Assembly: GCA_018668595.1 (NCBI GenBank)
Contig: JABJCP010000038.1
Coordinates: 1-64,000 of the forward strand
DNA: 64,000 nt
From: Candidatus Woesearchaeota archaeon
GTDB lineage: Archaea; Nanobdellota; Nanobdellia; Woesearchaeales; UBA11576
Reading direction: 5' to 3'
Shown here: one piece after another, positions 36,652 to 45,739 of the stretch
How the letters are laid out: each line of letters opens with the position of its first letter
Position numbering within the stretch: position 1 is the first letter of the stretch
Made by a program: the position numbers and the translations under genes
The notes under the pieces: model-generated
Databases searched by the model: none
What the model saw: the letters and a program-made list of their open reading frames with translations, nothing else
Told to the model about the DNA's origin: nothing

Positions 36652-38589
36652 ATGGCATTTCAAAAAAAACTTCCAACATTTGAAGAATTCATAGAAGAAG
36701 TTAAAGCAAATAATCTTAATGCAGATGTTGAACTAATTTCAAAAGCATACCATTTTGCACAAAAAGCACATGAAGGACAAAAAAGACAATCAGGAGAAGC
36801 ATTTTTTATCCACCCACTTCAAACTGCAATAATTCTAATTGACCTTCGAGCAGATACTGCAACAATATGTGCCGCACTACTTCACGATACTGCAGAAGAT
36901 ACAAAATATAATATTGACGATATAAAAAAAGAATTTGGAGAAGAAATAGCTAGACTAGTAGAAGGACTTACAAAAACACAAGGAATACAATTTGAAACAA
37001 AAGAAGCATACAAAGCAGAAAATCTAAGAAAAATATTACTTGCAACAACAAAAGATGTAAGAGTAATTGTAATTCGACTTGCAGACAGACTACATAATAT
37101 GAGAACACTATCTTTTTTTCGAGAAGACAAACAAAAAAGAATTGCAAAAGAGACCCTTGAAATCTATGCACCAATAGCACACAAACTCGGAATGTGGATG
37201 CTAAAAGGAGAACTAGAAGATTTATCACTAAGATATCTTGATTACAAAACATATTCTATGCTCAGAGAACAAATTTCAGAAAAAAGAGGAGAAAGAGAAA
37301 AGGTAACACACCAATTAGAAAAAGAAATTTCTGATGCACTAAAAAAAGGCGGAATTGAAGCAGAGGTAAAAGGTCGAGCAAAATACTTTTATTCTATTTA
37401 CAAAAAGATGACAAGTAAACATAAAAAATTCGACGAGATATATGACCTCATTGCATTTAGAATAATTACTGCAAATGTATCTGATAGTTACAAAGCAGTT
37501 GAAATAATAAATTCATTATTTGAACCACATCCAAACAGATTTAAAGATTATATTGCACATCCAAAAGCAAACCAATACCAATCAATACACATGACCGTAG
37601 GATACAAGAAAAAACTACTTGAAGTACAAATCAGAACAGAAGAAATGCACCATATTGCAGAAGAAGGAATTGCAGCACACTGGAGATACAAAGGAACAGA
37701 AAGAGACAAAAGCTTTGATCGAAAAATTGCATGGCTAAAACAACTACTCGACTGGAAAAGAAAATCAAAAGATGCAATTGAATTTGTAGAAAGTCTAAAA
37801 ATAGACTTGTTTGAAAATGAAATAATAGTATTTACACCAAAAGGAGATCCAATATCTTTGCCAGAAGGTGCAACACCTGTGGATTTTGGATATGCAGTAC
37901 ACACAAATGTAGGACACAAGTGCAGCAAAGCAAAAGTAAATAATAAAGGAGTTCCACTCGACGAAGAACTACACAGCGGAGATGTAGTTGAAATAATAAC
38001 ACAAAATAATGCAAAGCCCTCAAGAGGCTGGCTAAACTTTGCACGAACTTCTAAAGCAAGAAGTAAAATAAGAGTATACCTAAAAATAAAATTAGAACGA
38101 GGACGAGAGAAAAAAGAAGATGATGAAGAGGATTATAATTTATTACCTTTAGTAAACTACATAAAAATAGAAGGAAAAGACGCAGGTAAAAAGAACTTGC
38201 TAAAACTTGGAAAATGCTGTGAATTTAAAATCGGCGATCCAATATCAGGATTTTATATGAAATATAAAAAAATCAGTGTACACAAAAAAGATTGTATCAA
38301 TGTACATTCACTAGATTCAGAAAAAGAAGTAAAACTAAGTTGGATTGAACCAGAAGAACTTAAAATAAAAAAGATAAGAGTATTTATCAATGACCAACCA
38401 GGAATACTTGCAAAAATATTAACATTATTTGCATCAAATAAAATCAATGTAAAATCAGTAAACACAAGACCACGAAAGAAAAGAATAATACTTACGTTTA
38501 AAGTTGATGAATCAGATGACAAAAAACTTGAAGAAGTTATTAATAAAATACAAGAAATTGACGATGTGCAAACAGCTGCAATAGTGTAA
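36652..38589 (+). CDS. Full-length RelA/SpoT-type (p)ppGpp enzyme
   Basis: This 645-residue protein has bacterial long-RSH order: HD hydrolase (His54, HD at 78-79, RLADRLHNM near 142-150), synthetase (GRAKYFYSIYKKM at 241-253, FKDYIAHPK near 297, EVQIRT 324-329), TGS (about 386-450), a short linker, the Cys domain (KCC 521-523, VHKKDC 543-548) and ACT (about 574-645). Catalytic residues of both activities appear present. It would make and degrade (p)ppGpp. Long RSH proteins are rare in archaea, so transfer from bacteria is likely. Composition matches its neighbours, so the transfer is not very recent. Confidence 0.94.
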   Translation: MAFQKKLPTFEEFIEEVKANNLNADVELISKAYHFAQKAHEGQKRQSGEAFFIHPLQTAIILIDLRADTATICAALLHDTAEDTKYNIDDIKKEFGEEIARLVEGLTKTQGIQFETKEAYKAENLRKILLATTKDVRVIVIRLADRLHNMRTLSFFREDKQKRIAKETLEIYAPIAHKLGMWMLKGELEDLSLRYLDYKTYSMLREQISEKRGEREKVTHQLEKEISDALKKGGIEAEVKGRAKYFYSIYKKMTSKHKKFDEIYDLIAFRIITANVSDSYKAVEIINSLFEPHPNRFKDYIAHPKANQYQSIHMTVGYKKKLLEVQIRTEEMHHIAEEGIAAHWRYKGTERDKSFDRKIAWLKQLLDWKRKSKDAIEFVESLKIDLFENEIIVFTPKGDPISLPEGATPVDFGYAVHTNVGHKCSKAKVNNKGVPLDEELHSGDVVEIITQNNAKPSRGWLNFARTSKARSKIRVYLKIKLERGREKKEDDEEDYNLLPLVNYIKIEGKDAGKKNLLKLGKCCEFKIGDPISGFYMKYKKISVHKKDCINVHSLDSEKEVKLSWIEPEELKIKKIRVFINDQPGILAKILTLFASNKINVKSVNTRPRKKRIILTFKVDESDDKKLEEVINKIQEIDDVQTAAIV

Positions 38590-38716
38590 CTAATTCTCTA
38601 TTTTAAAAATAAACTCTTAATTTGCCTAAAAACAATGAATAGAGTGCTTAAGAAGACTAGTTAAATTACACATTAAGTTAGTAAAATTTAAATACAAGCC
38701 GGAATTCTTACAACTT

Positions 38717-39058
38717 ATGGAAACCGAAAACCCATCAAATGAAGTTGAAAAAATCAAAGTACAAGCAAAAAGTATGTTGATAGGAAGACTACCTAGAAAA
38801 GAAGGTAACGACTATAAAACCGTAGTGATAAGATTTTTTGAGATCAACAACCCGCACAAAACAGAAGAATTTCCAACAAAAACACTAGAGTTTCCAGACA
38901 TAGAAAAAGTAAGAATACGAAGACTAAATGTATCTTACTATTTAGAAGGAAATGATATTGTTGTGAATGACTTAGACGAAGCATTTGTAATAAAGAAAAC
39001 TAACAAACTAATTGTGCAAGGATATCAAAAAGAAGTTGAAAACAGAGAATCACAGTAA
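38717..39058 (+). CDS. Hypothetical 113-aa protein
   Basis: This soluble, charged, strand-rich protein (DYKTVVIRFFEI, VRIRRLNVSYYLEGNDIVV, KLIVQGYQKEV) has no recognised family. An A/T box (AAATTTAAATAC, about 38686-38697) lies 25 nt before the ATG, so it is probably leaderless. Confidence 0.65.
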   Translation: METENPSNEVEKIKVQAKSMLIGRLPRKEGNDYKTVVIRFFEINNPHKTEEFPTKTLEFPDIEKVRIRRLNVSYYLEGNDIVVNDLDEAFVIKKTNKLIVQGYQKEVENRESQ

Positions 39059-39093
39059 TTTTTTTATTTTCTATCGCTAAATAAGAGGTAACT

Positions 39094-39504
39094 ATGCCTA
39101 ATTCTAACAACAAACCAGAATTTAAATACAATCAAGGTGAGTATTGCGTAGAGAAAGTAAGATCAAGACCTAATAGAGAAGAATATACAATATGCAAAAA
39201 AAATAGTAGAGGTAAAGTACTTGCAGTAAATCATATTAGATTCTGGGATTATAACAAAGTAGACTTTGGAATATTTACATTTGAAAACAGAATGGGCCAT
39301 GGAAAAGAAATGCTAAAATTTAGTTTTTCAATGCTTGAAGACATGGTTGATTTTTTTGAAGAAGAATACAAACACATGGACACATTTACACCATTAGGAG
39401 AAAGAACACTAAAAGAAATGTATGAAGAAAATGGATATACTGAAAAAGGAGAGTATATGATAAAAACATATATTCCTCGTAAGAAACAAGTTGCTAATTC
39501 TTGA
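39094..39504 (+). CDS. Small protein, possibly a degenerate GNAT
   Basis: This 136-residue protein has AVNHIRFWDYNKVDFGIFTF, then RMGHGKEMLKFSFSMLEDM and the end MYEENGYTEKGEYMIKTY, echoing the last two GNAT motifs (loop then helix, EENGY). The N-terminal GNAT motifs are not clear. GAGGTA precedes the ATG. Only a weak assignment is possible. Confidence 0.55.
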   Translation: MPNSNNKPEFKYNQGEYCVEKVRSRPNREEYTICKKNSRGKVLAVNHIRFWDYNKVDFGIFTFENRMGHGKEMLKFSFSMLEDMVDFFEEEYKHMDTFTPLGERTLKEMYEENGYTEKGEYMIKTYIPRKKQVANS

Positions 39505-39517
39505 GTTTATTATCAAA

Positions 39518-39557
39518 TCGGAAAATATCTGGAAAAAGTTAAAAAAGATATTTAAAC
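39518..39557 (+). promoter_or_regulatory. Promoter with TCGGAAA element
   Basis: TCGGAAAATATCTGGAAAAA (39518-39537) lies directly upstream of the A/T box GATATTTAAAC (39547-39557) of the next small gene. Related CGGAAA elements stand upstream of the gene at 42870 and of the minus-strand gene at 42075, suggesting a shared operator. Confidence 0.4.
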
Positions 39558-39601
39558 AACTAAACCATCATTACTATTAATAACATTAGGAGTTGATAAT
39601 T

Positions 39602-39790
39602 ATGGGTGGATACTATGGATGGCAGGGATATTATGGCCCTGCAGATAGGGAAAAAGAATATTTTCAAAAAGTGAATGAAGAACGAACAAAACTAGGAACA
39701 ACATATCTAGAACAATACAAAAAAAAAATAGATGATGCAATAAATACACTCCCAAAAACACAAATAAAACTAGATTATTCAAAATTATAA
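39602..39790 (+). CDS. Small Gly/Tyr-rich protein
   Basis: This 62-residue protein has a Gly/Tyr/Trp-rich start (MGGYYGWQGYYGP) followed by a charged amphipathic helix. AGGAG lies 9 nt before this ATG. No family known. The glycine-tyrosine start resembles membrane- or polymer-associated leader segments, but no membrane helix follows. Confidence 0.6.
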   Translation: MGGYYGWQGYYGPADREKEYFQKVNEERTKLGTTYLEQYKKKIDDAINTLPKTQIKLDYSKL

Positions 39791-39814
39791 AAAAAAAAAA
39801 TAGTTTATTAGTTT

Positions 39815-40519
39815 CTATAATTTACCAACCAAAACAACAGCATCACCTGCGTCATAATCTACTCTCAAAATATTATTAAATAGATTATTTGCATTCTTAT
39901 GTTTAGGGGTTTTAGCATATAAACAACGACCATACAAACCACGAATAAGAGAATCTTTCTGAGTGAGTCCTGACAAACCAACAAAATGATCCATTATTTT
40001 ATCTATGCTAACAGGTGTTGGATTACTCAAAATATCCTTTGATGGATAAAGATTCTTAACTATCGTTTCAGACGCCGAATAAACAACAGGACTTTGAGTT
40101 CGCATAACTAAATAATCAAATTCTGTATCTGAAAGTTCATTTTGCTTTAACACTCTGTTGTTTATTTCATAAAACAAACCTAAATCTTGAAGTTCTTGCT
40201 TTATCACAACACCTTTTAGAAACAATAATTTCTGATTTTCAAAATCTAAAAATTTGTAAGAACAAAAACCCTTAAATTCATTTTGATGTTCTATCAAATA
40301 AACTGCATCTGCATGAAACAAATTATTCTCAACCTCTGATTTTGGAATTAAGCTGCCAAAACCATCCCTTGCTACTGCAAGTAAACAATTAGTTAGATTA
40401 ACTTTTTCAGAATCTGAAAAAAAACTACTCGGATTTCTAATCAAATCAATCTTACAATTTTCTTTTTTATACTCTAAATGTCTAAAATATTCTTGATTTA
40501 ATAAATCTGTAAATACCAT
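39815..40519 (-). CDS. GNAT-like protein, paralogue A
   Basis: This 234-residue protein is related to the product of 42870: both share a strand LFLKGVVI/LYLDGVAV, RTQSPVV/RTQNPVI, NLYPS/NFYPS and a C-terminal strand ending in a G-D-x-x-x-x-V pattern. The central part fits a GNAT fold with a weak acetyl-CoA loop. The function is unknown. The stretch 40520-40827 after its start holds no gene; it contains a GTTGCCAGGGGCAAC hairpin (40756-40770). Confidence 0.65.
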   Translation of the reverse strand: MVFTDLLNQEYFRHLEYKKENCKIDLIRNPSSFFSDSEKVNLTNCLLAVARDGFGSLIPKSEVENNLFHADAVYLIEHQNEFKGFCSYKFLDFENQKLLFLKGVVIKQELQDLGLFYEINNRVLKQNELSDTEFDYLVMRTQSPVVYSASETIVKNLYPSKDILSNPTPVSIDKIMDHFVGLSGLTQKDSLIRGLYGRCLYAKTPKHKNANNLFNNILRVDYDAGDAVVLVGKL

Positions 40520-40827
40520 TTTTTATACCTCGCTTAATACTATTTTTTCATTATAAATTGCACATAGCAGTTGCTAATTAGTGCTTTAAAAATTTTAAAA
40601 ATCGCCTTGTTTATCGACGATAGATCTATTTAGTTTTGGTTGTCTAATTACGCCAACGCTCGACCTTATTATAGAAAAAAAAGAATGGAAAAACTTCTAT
40701 TATAGATGAGAAACAATCAGAGATATGTGAAACTAGTAATAAGAATTCAATAACGTTGCCAGGGGCAACCACCCTGATTAGTTGATGTGTTCATAATAAA
40801 TAAAAAAGAAATAAAAGTATTTAAGAG

Positions 40828-42075
40828 TTACTTATTTTGTCTTTTTAGATTTTTGTCTAATCTCTTAGCATACTTAACCAGTGCTTTATTATCTTTAAGC
40901 TTAAGTGCTAATTTCTTTGCAAGAGCAAAATTATTAATCCCTGCAAAAAAACTAAGACCTCCAGTATAAGGTAGAAGTGTTACATTATATTTATTTCCTT
41001 CTAATTTAGATTTAACCAAATCTCCAAACTTCTCTTCTGTTAAATTCGCACAAACTGCCAAACCAAGATAAGTACAAAAACCTTCATCTACAAAACTAGA
41101 CGATTTGAATTTTGGCTTTTTTTCCTTTAAATGATCATATCTTAGTTTAGTTCGTTCCATTGAATCAATAAACGAATCAATTGATGATGCTAATTTATCA
41201 AAATGAGGATCATATTTTTCCTTTGCATCTTTTACTCTTGTTGCATGTTCATCATCCAAAATTTTTTGAAAATCTTCTACTGCAGGAGAAGAAAAATATG
41301 CTTTTGCAACAGGATTTAATTTGACATGTTTATTAAACATAGCATCACGCTTTTTATCACTCTCATTCCTCTCGATTGTAAACTTATTGCTCATATTACT
41401 AATACTTAATAGTTTAGAAACATTCTTCATATTAAGTAAAGAAGAATAAACTCGAATATTGTCCAAAGGATTTGAGGCTAAAATATCTTCTTGGGACAAT
41501 TTAAAATCTAAATCTCGAGAATAACTTTGAAATGAATTCTGTTTTTCTTGAAAATAATCAACAGAATCATTATATAATTCTAATTGTTTAAGAAGTGCTG
41601 CTCTAAATGCATTAACTTTTCCACAATACTTCATTTCTTTACGTGCAGACTTTTTATTTTCATACATAAAAATATGACCTAACTCATGAGCAATATACTC
41701 TACAAACATAGACTTTTTCTCTTCAAACTTTTCTTGAGGAATAGATTGAATAGTGATTTCATACCGCATATTTTTTCCAGATTTAACTGCTCTTGCACAA
41801 CCACCATGAAAGGTTTCATATTCTGCCTCAACTAATTTTTCAGAAGTTCTCATTCTATCTAAAATAGACTCAACAGACTCATTCTTGTTTTTTTTGTTTC
41901 CAAACAATTCATAATTCTTAATACTCTTTAAATTATGTTTTCTCTCAGTCTCATGATACTTATCATCAAAACTAATCTCAATTCTATCTTTATCAAAATT
42001 AATTCCAAAATCAGTTTCTAAACAAGCATAAACTTGATCAATTAACTCTTTAGCAGCTTTGTATATTTCAGCCAT
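40828..42075 (-). CDS. HExxH zinc metallopeptidase-like protein
   Basis: This is a 415-residue protein with HELGH at 130-134 and a downstream VDEGFCTYLGL segment (about 325-335), where the Glu of DEG is placed to be the third zinc ligand of a gluzincin. No signal peptide is present, so it acts in the cytosol. The remainder is helical and unlike any family I know. GGAGG lies 5 nt before this ATG; the TTG at 42090 is the alternative start. Confidence 0.72.
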   Translation of the reverse strand: MAEIYKAAKELIDQVYACLETDFGINFDKDRIEISFDDKYHETERKHNLKSIKNYELFGNKKNKNESVESILDRMRTSEKLVEAEYETFHGGCARAVKSGKNMRYEITIQSIPQEKFEEKKSMFVEYIAHELGHIFMYENKKSARKEMKYCGKVNAFRAALLKQLELYNDSVDYFQEKQNSFQSYSRDLDFKLSQEDILASNPLDNIRVYSSLLNMKNVSKLLSISNMSNKFTIERNESDKKRDAMFNKHVKLNPVAKAYFSSPAVEDFQKILDDEHATRVKDAKEKYDPHFDKLASSIDSFIDSMERTKLRYDHLKEKKPKFKSSSFVDEGFCTYLGLAVCANLTEEKFGDLVKSKLEGNKYNVTLLPYTGGLSFFAGINNFALAKKLALKLKDNKALVKYAKRLDKNLKRQNK

Positions 42076-42134
42076 TTTATCCTCCAACACCTCCAGTTAA
42101 TAAAAGTTAAAAAACACATTATTATTTTAAAAAC

Positions 42135-42166
42135 TTATTCGGAAAAAGTCGGAAGATATCCGAATT
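42135..42166. promoter_or_regulatory. CGGAA palindrome upstream of metallopeptidase
   Basis: ATTCGG (42137-42142) and CCGAAT (42160-42165) are perfect inverted arms, with an inner TCGGA/TCCGA repeat. It lies between the metallopeptidase gene and an Lrp/AsnC gene on the same strand, just upstream of an A/T box for the metallopeptidase. It is a plausible binding site for one of the nearby Lrp-type regulators. Confidence 0.45.
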
Positions 42167-42180
42167 AGAAATTATTTAAT

Positions 42181-42618
42181 CTAAACAGAAAAAACTTCAG
42201 TCTTAATTACATTAGTAACTTGATATTCATTGAATTCGATAAAATCAAATTCATTTTTTAGTTTGTCTGTAAAATCAGAATAAGACTTAATATCCTCATG
42301 AATAGTTTCAATGAAAAAATCAAAACCATGATTAATTTCATGAAAAGAATTAATACAAGATTGGTTATTTAAAAAATTTAAAAGATCTTCTTTTTGATCT
42401 CTATTAACTTTAAGAGCAATTTTTGCATGATGATTAAAACCTAACTTGGGAAAATCAATTAATGTTGTATATCTTGTAATAATATTTGATTTTCTAAATT
42501 TATTGATTCGATCATAAATAGTAGAAGGGGGCATGTTTATTTTTTTGGAAATGTTAGAAAGGCTCGATCTTGCATCAAGTCTTAAATCCTCTAAAATCAT
42601 AAAGTCAGTTTTTTTCAT
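42181..42618 (-). CDS. Lrp/AsnC family regulator
   Basis: This 145-residue protein has an N-terminal helix-turn-helix (MILEDLRLDARSSLSNISKK, then PPSTIYDRINKF) and a C-terminal RAM-like ligand domain (HHAKIALKVN, then GFDFFIETIHEDI). Lrp-type proteins respond to amino acids or related ligands and act on nearby genes. Two relatives are at 43781 and 45740. Confidence 0.9.
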   Translation of the reverse strand: MKKTDFMILEDLRLDARSSLSNISKKINMPPSTIYDRINKFRKSNIITRYTTLIDFPKLGFNHHAKIALKVNRDQKEDLLNFLNNQSCINSFHEINHGFDFFIETIHEDIKSYSDFTDKLKNEFDFIEFNEYQVTNVIKTEVFSV

Positions 42619-42665
42619 TTCAACAAAAATAAAGTACTATTTGATTAAAAAAGGTTTTCTGAATT

Positions 42666-42740
42666 TTGCCGGAAAGATTTCGAGCAAGCACTATTTTGTT
42701 TAAATACCGTCGATAATAGGCCGGAAAATAGCCGAAATAA
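42666..42740. promoter_or_regulatory. Promoter with CCGGAAA elements
   Basis: CCGGAAAGATTTCGAG (42669-42684) and CCGGAAAATAGCCGAAA (42721-42737) flank the A/T box GTTTAAATACC (42699-42708) upstream of the GNAT-like gene at 42870. The elements resemble the palindrome at 42135-42166 and the element at 39518. No gene lies in 42619-42869. Confidence 0.42.
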
Positions 42741-42869
42741 ATCACGATATTCTCTTTAAAAGAACTCACCGAATAAACTGTAGACCATTAATCAAAACTA
42801 AATAAAAATAGGCGAGATAAATAAAAAAAATAAAATAAAAACTGAAAAAACAAACAGTGGAGAGAAAAA

Positions 42870-43589
42870 ATGACAACCCAAATGGCATTAGAAACAGTAG
42901 TTGATGAATCAAAGTGTACTAACCAGATAGTATTAGAAGAAGTAACAAATAAATTGAGCTATAACGACCAAATCACCTTAGAAAAAGTAACAGATAAATC
43001 AATTTATGATAATGAAGAAGATATCAACACGTTTAAAAAAATTGCTTGCTCTGCATTTGAATCAGACATGACCTATGAGGATGTAAAAAATCACACCATT
43101 GGTTCAGAAAATTTATATTTATTCAGATCAGGCGAACAAATAATTGGCTTTGGAACAACAAAGAAACTTAAATTTGGTTCTGAAAACATTTTGTATTTAG
43201 ACGGTGTGGCTGTTGAAAAAGAATATCAAAAAAGTGGTGCTTTTAAATTATATCTCGAACATGCACAACAAAATGAAAGATATGTTGTAGGACGAACTCA
43301 GAATCCAGTAATTATGGGTTCTTGTAAAAATCATATTACAGGAAATTTTTATCCTTCACAAGATAACACCCCCTTTGTAATTCAAAATATTGCAGAGTTT
43401 ATTGCTAAAGACACACTAAAAATGAAGGAATTTAATAAACAAAAAATGATTGGAGAAAAGACTTATGGCAAATCTTTATATAAAGAAATTCCAAATTATA
43501 AAAAAAATAAGGATAGAATTCATGAACAAATAAACTTTTCAAATGGAGACTGTTATATATTTGTGATTGATAAAGTTGTAAATAATTAA
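42870..43589 (+). CDS. GNAT-like protein, paralogue B
   Basis: This 239-residue paralogue of the product of 39815-40519 has a longer polar N-terminus with an internally repeated VLEEVTNK/TLEKVTDK pattern. The core shows YLFRSGEQIIGFGTTKK, LYLDGVAVEKEYQKSGAFKLYLE (acetyl-CoA site weakly kept) and RTQNPVIM. A GGAGAG site precedes the ATG. A hairpin GAGCAGAA/TTCTGCTC followed by a T-tract (43631-43667) ends the gene. The function is unknown. Confidence 0.68.
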   Translation: MTTQMALETVVDESKCTNQIVLEEVTNKLSYNDQITLEKVTDKSIYDNEEDINTFKKIACSAFESDMTYEDVKNHTIGSENLYLFRSGEQIIGFGTTKKLKFGSENILYLDGVAVEKEYQKSGAFKLYLEHAQQNERYVVGRTQNPVIMGSCKNHITGNFYPSQDNTPFVIQNIAEFIAKDTLKMKEFNKQKMIGEKTYGKSLYKEIPNYKKNKDRIHEQINFSNGDCYIFVIDKVVNN

Positions 43590-43630
43590 TAATAATAGTT
43601 ACAAACTAAATTCAGTCAGAACACTATAAC

Positions 43631-43667
43631 GAGCAGAAGCAGTTTATGATTCTGCTCACCTTTTTTT
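43631..43667 (+). terminator. Hairpin plus T-tract terminator
   Basis: GAGCAGAA and TTCTGCTC form a perfect 8-bp stem with an 11-nt loop, followed by ACC and seven T. In archaea the T-tract alone can stop RNA polymerase, and the hairpin would stabilise the RNA end. Confidence 0.6.
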
Positions 43668-43780
43668 CTTTAAATTTTCAACAAAATATAAAATATTAAA
43701 AATCATATCTGCACTAGTTTATGTTTATAGTTGTACATTTGGCCCTGCAATACTTGCAATAATGTTAGCTAGCTAATAAA

Positions 43781-44323
43781 TCATGCAAAGTTAGCACCCA
43801 CACTAAAACCCTCTCGTTTAATATCATCAATCAAATAATGAATTTCTTGTTTTTGAATTCCAAATCGCTTATTCAAATTATCTAAACACTCGTCGAGTTC
43901 CCTGATATTTTTATGAACAGTTTCTATTATAAAATCCCAACCATTATTTATTTTATAAATATTATTTACAGAATGATTACAATTTAAGTGCTGCACTAAT
44001 TCATCTCTATTATTTGTATTAGTAGCAGAGTCATTTTTTAATTTAATAAATACTTGAGCCCTAGTATGATACCCTAATTTTGAAAAATTTAAAAGAACAG
44101 TGCTCTTTGTGATTGTAGAATGTTGAAGTTCTTTTAAAATATCAAACAAAGTTGAAACAGGAATATTTGTAGTCTTGCTAATAGATGTTAATTTTTCTCT
44201 AGAATTTTCTCTTAGACTGGACAACAACTTTAGCGATTTAATACTCAAATTTGTTTTGCTAGCTAAATCCTGTTTAATAAAATTATTATTTAGCTCATAA
44301 GAACTATTAATTTTTTGAATCAT
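43781..44323 (-). CDS. Lrp/AsnC family regulator
   Basis: This 180-residue protein begins with a ~30-residue extension, then a helix-turn-helix (SLRENSREKLTSISKT, then PVSTLFDILKEL) and a RAM-like domain (HTRAQVFIKLK, then WDFIIETVHKNI). It resembles the regulator at 42181. The intergenic stretch 44324-44613 holds only A/T boxes and no gene. Confidence 0.87.
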   Translation of the reverse strand: MIQKINSSYELNNNFIKQDLASKTNLSIKSLKLLSSLRENSREKLTSISKTTNIPVSTLFDILKELQHSTITKSTVLLNFSKLGYHTRAQVFIKLKNDSATNTNNRDELVQHLNCNHSVNNIYKINNGWDFIIETVHKNIRELDECLDNLNKRFGIQKQEIHYLIDDIKREGFSVGANFA

Positions 44324-44613
44324 ATTTACATCCCCATAAATTTTTATGCAATATTACAGCAAACCCAATAGATCTAAATTGCTGCCTGTAAAATTTTTGG
44401 AGTTTGAGTGCGCACAAAAACAACTAAGGAGTATCAAGTAAAACCAACTTTTAATGTTTGGCATTATTGATTGGAAAAAAAATATTTATCATGTTAAATT
44501 TTCATAAAATAATGTAAATCATCCGAGATAAACAGAAAAAAAACAAGAAAAATAAAAAATCATAGATATTAGTTGTAAGAATTCTATTCTTTAAAAACAA
44601 TTATTAAAAACAA

Positions 44614-44994
44614 TTATTTTTTATGTTTAGCAAATTTATTTACACTAGTTTTAACATGAGAATAACTATGTTTAGTGCGTTTCTTAATATGATTATAACC
44701 CTTTTTTGTATGAGTCTTTACCTGATTAATTGACTTTCTCTGAAAATCATAATACAATCTTTCAGCAGTTGCAAGTCCTTCCCGACCACACAAATATACA
44801 CCTACAAATAAAATCAACCAACTAAATGCATATACAGATCCATTAATTATTAAACTAAGTTTAGAAGGCTTTACAAGGTAAATAAGAGGAACAAGTTTTC
44901 CCATAACCAAACTGATAATGATTAACAAAACACCTATTAAAAAACGCCTAGAGTGCGTCGGTTCTAACTGTGCATTAATAGAATCTTGATCCAT
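44614..44994 (-). CDS. Two-helix membrane protein with basic tail
   Basis: This 126-residue protein has two membrane helices (about 18-40 and 49-68) and a strongly basic C-terminal tail rich in Lys/His (HTKKGYNHIKKRTKHSYSHVK) with an internal repeat. It may bind nucleic acid or acidic lipids at the membrane. No family known. Confidence 0.68.
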   Translation of the reverse strand: MDQDSINAQLEPTHSRRFLIGVLLIIISLVMGKLVPLIYLVKPSKLSLIINGSVYAFSWLILFVGVYLCGREGLATAERLYYDFQRKSINQVKTHTKKGYNHIKKRTKHSYSHVKTSVNKFAKHKK

Positions 44995-45053
44995 TTTAAA
45001 TGATTAAATATCAAGTACTATTTTAACTTTATGTTTAAATCATCAAAATTAAT

Positions 45054-45623
45054 CTAACCAGATTCATACCAGTTCACTAATTTTTCAAATTCGCTTTGAT
45101 ATACTGCAATTACTTTTTTGTCATGAGGCATCATCTCTATTTGCGGTTGTTTATATTGGATTTGTTCATAGCGAGGTTCTCTATAATCTGTTTTTGGATT
45201 TGGCAAGGGACTATCCACGTCCACATATCGATAATCAATTTCTTCTGAAATCTCTTGTTTAGACCAAAATTTTTTCTTTGTTATTTTGTATTTAGATCCT
45301 CCAAAAGATATCCAAAATTTTCTAAAGAAAACTAATAAGTCACATTCGGTTTTTTCATTTTTTTCGCTTTTTTCTGATTCTTCAAAAACTCCAAGTCTCT
45401 GTCCTTCAAACATTTTAAGTCGTATTGGATCTAATAAAAAATAATATCGCGCATCATTCCAAGTATATCCATCTTCTATTTTTTCATCTTTATATGTAAC
45501 GCCTATCGCCCTTAATTTATCCAAATCTAATTCGCAGTATTTACATTCTCTTTCTTTAATGAGTTTAATTAGTCCTGTTATATTATCGTATATTTTTGGT
45601 TTTTCTCTAAAGTTTATACTCAT
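45054..45623 (-). CDS. Hypothetical 189-aa protein
   Basis: This soluble protein with many Lys, Glu and Tyr has a CKYCELD start region and a Pro/Tyr-rich patch near 145-175. No family is recognised. It is divergent from the double Lrp gene at 45740. Confidence 0.6.
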   Translation of the reverse strand: MSINFREKPKIYDNITGLIKLIKERECKYCELDLDKLRAIGVTYKDEKIEDGYTWNDARYYFLLDPIRLKMFEGQRLGVFEESEKSEKNEKTECDLLVFFRKFWISFGGSKYKITKKKFWSKQEISEEIDYRYVDVDSPLPNPKTDYREPRYEQIQYKQPQIEMMPHDKKVIAVYQSEFEKLVNWYESG

Positions 45624-45739
45624 ATTAACACCTCGAGTGATATTTACTAAGAGGAATTAATTCCTAATTATATAATATTTTACTAAAAAACACTACAAAA
45701 AGGAAATATTTATAAATAATATTACCTTAATGTTAATCA

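Noticed and set aside
40756..40800. C/D-box RNA (CTGA and TGATG next to a hairpin)
   Set aside because: Only one possible D'/C' pair is present; no outer C and D boxes at the right distance.
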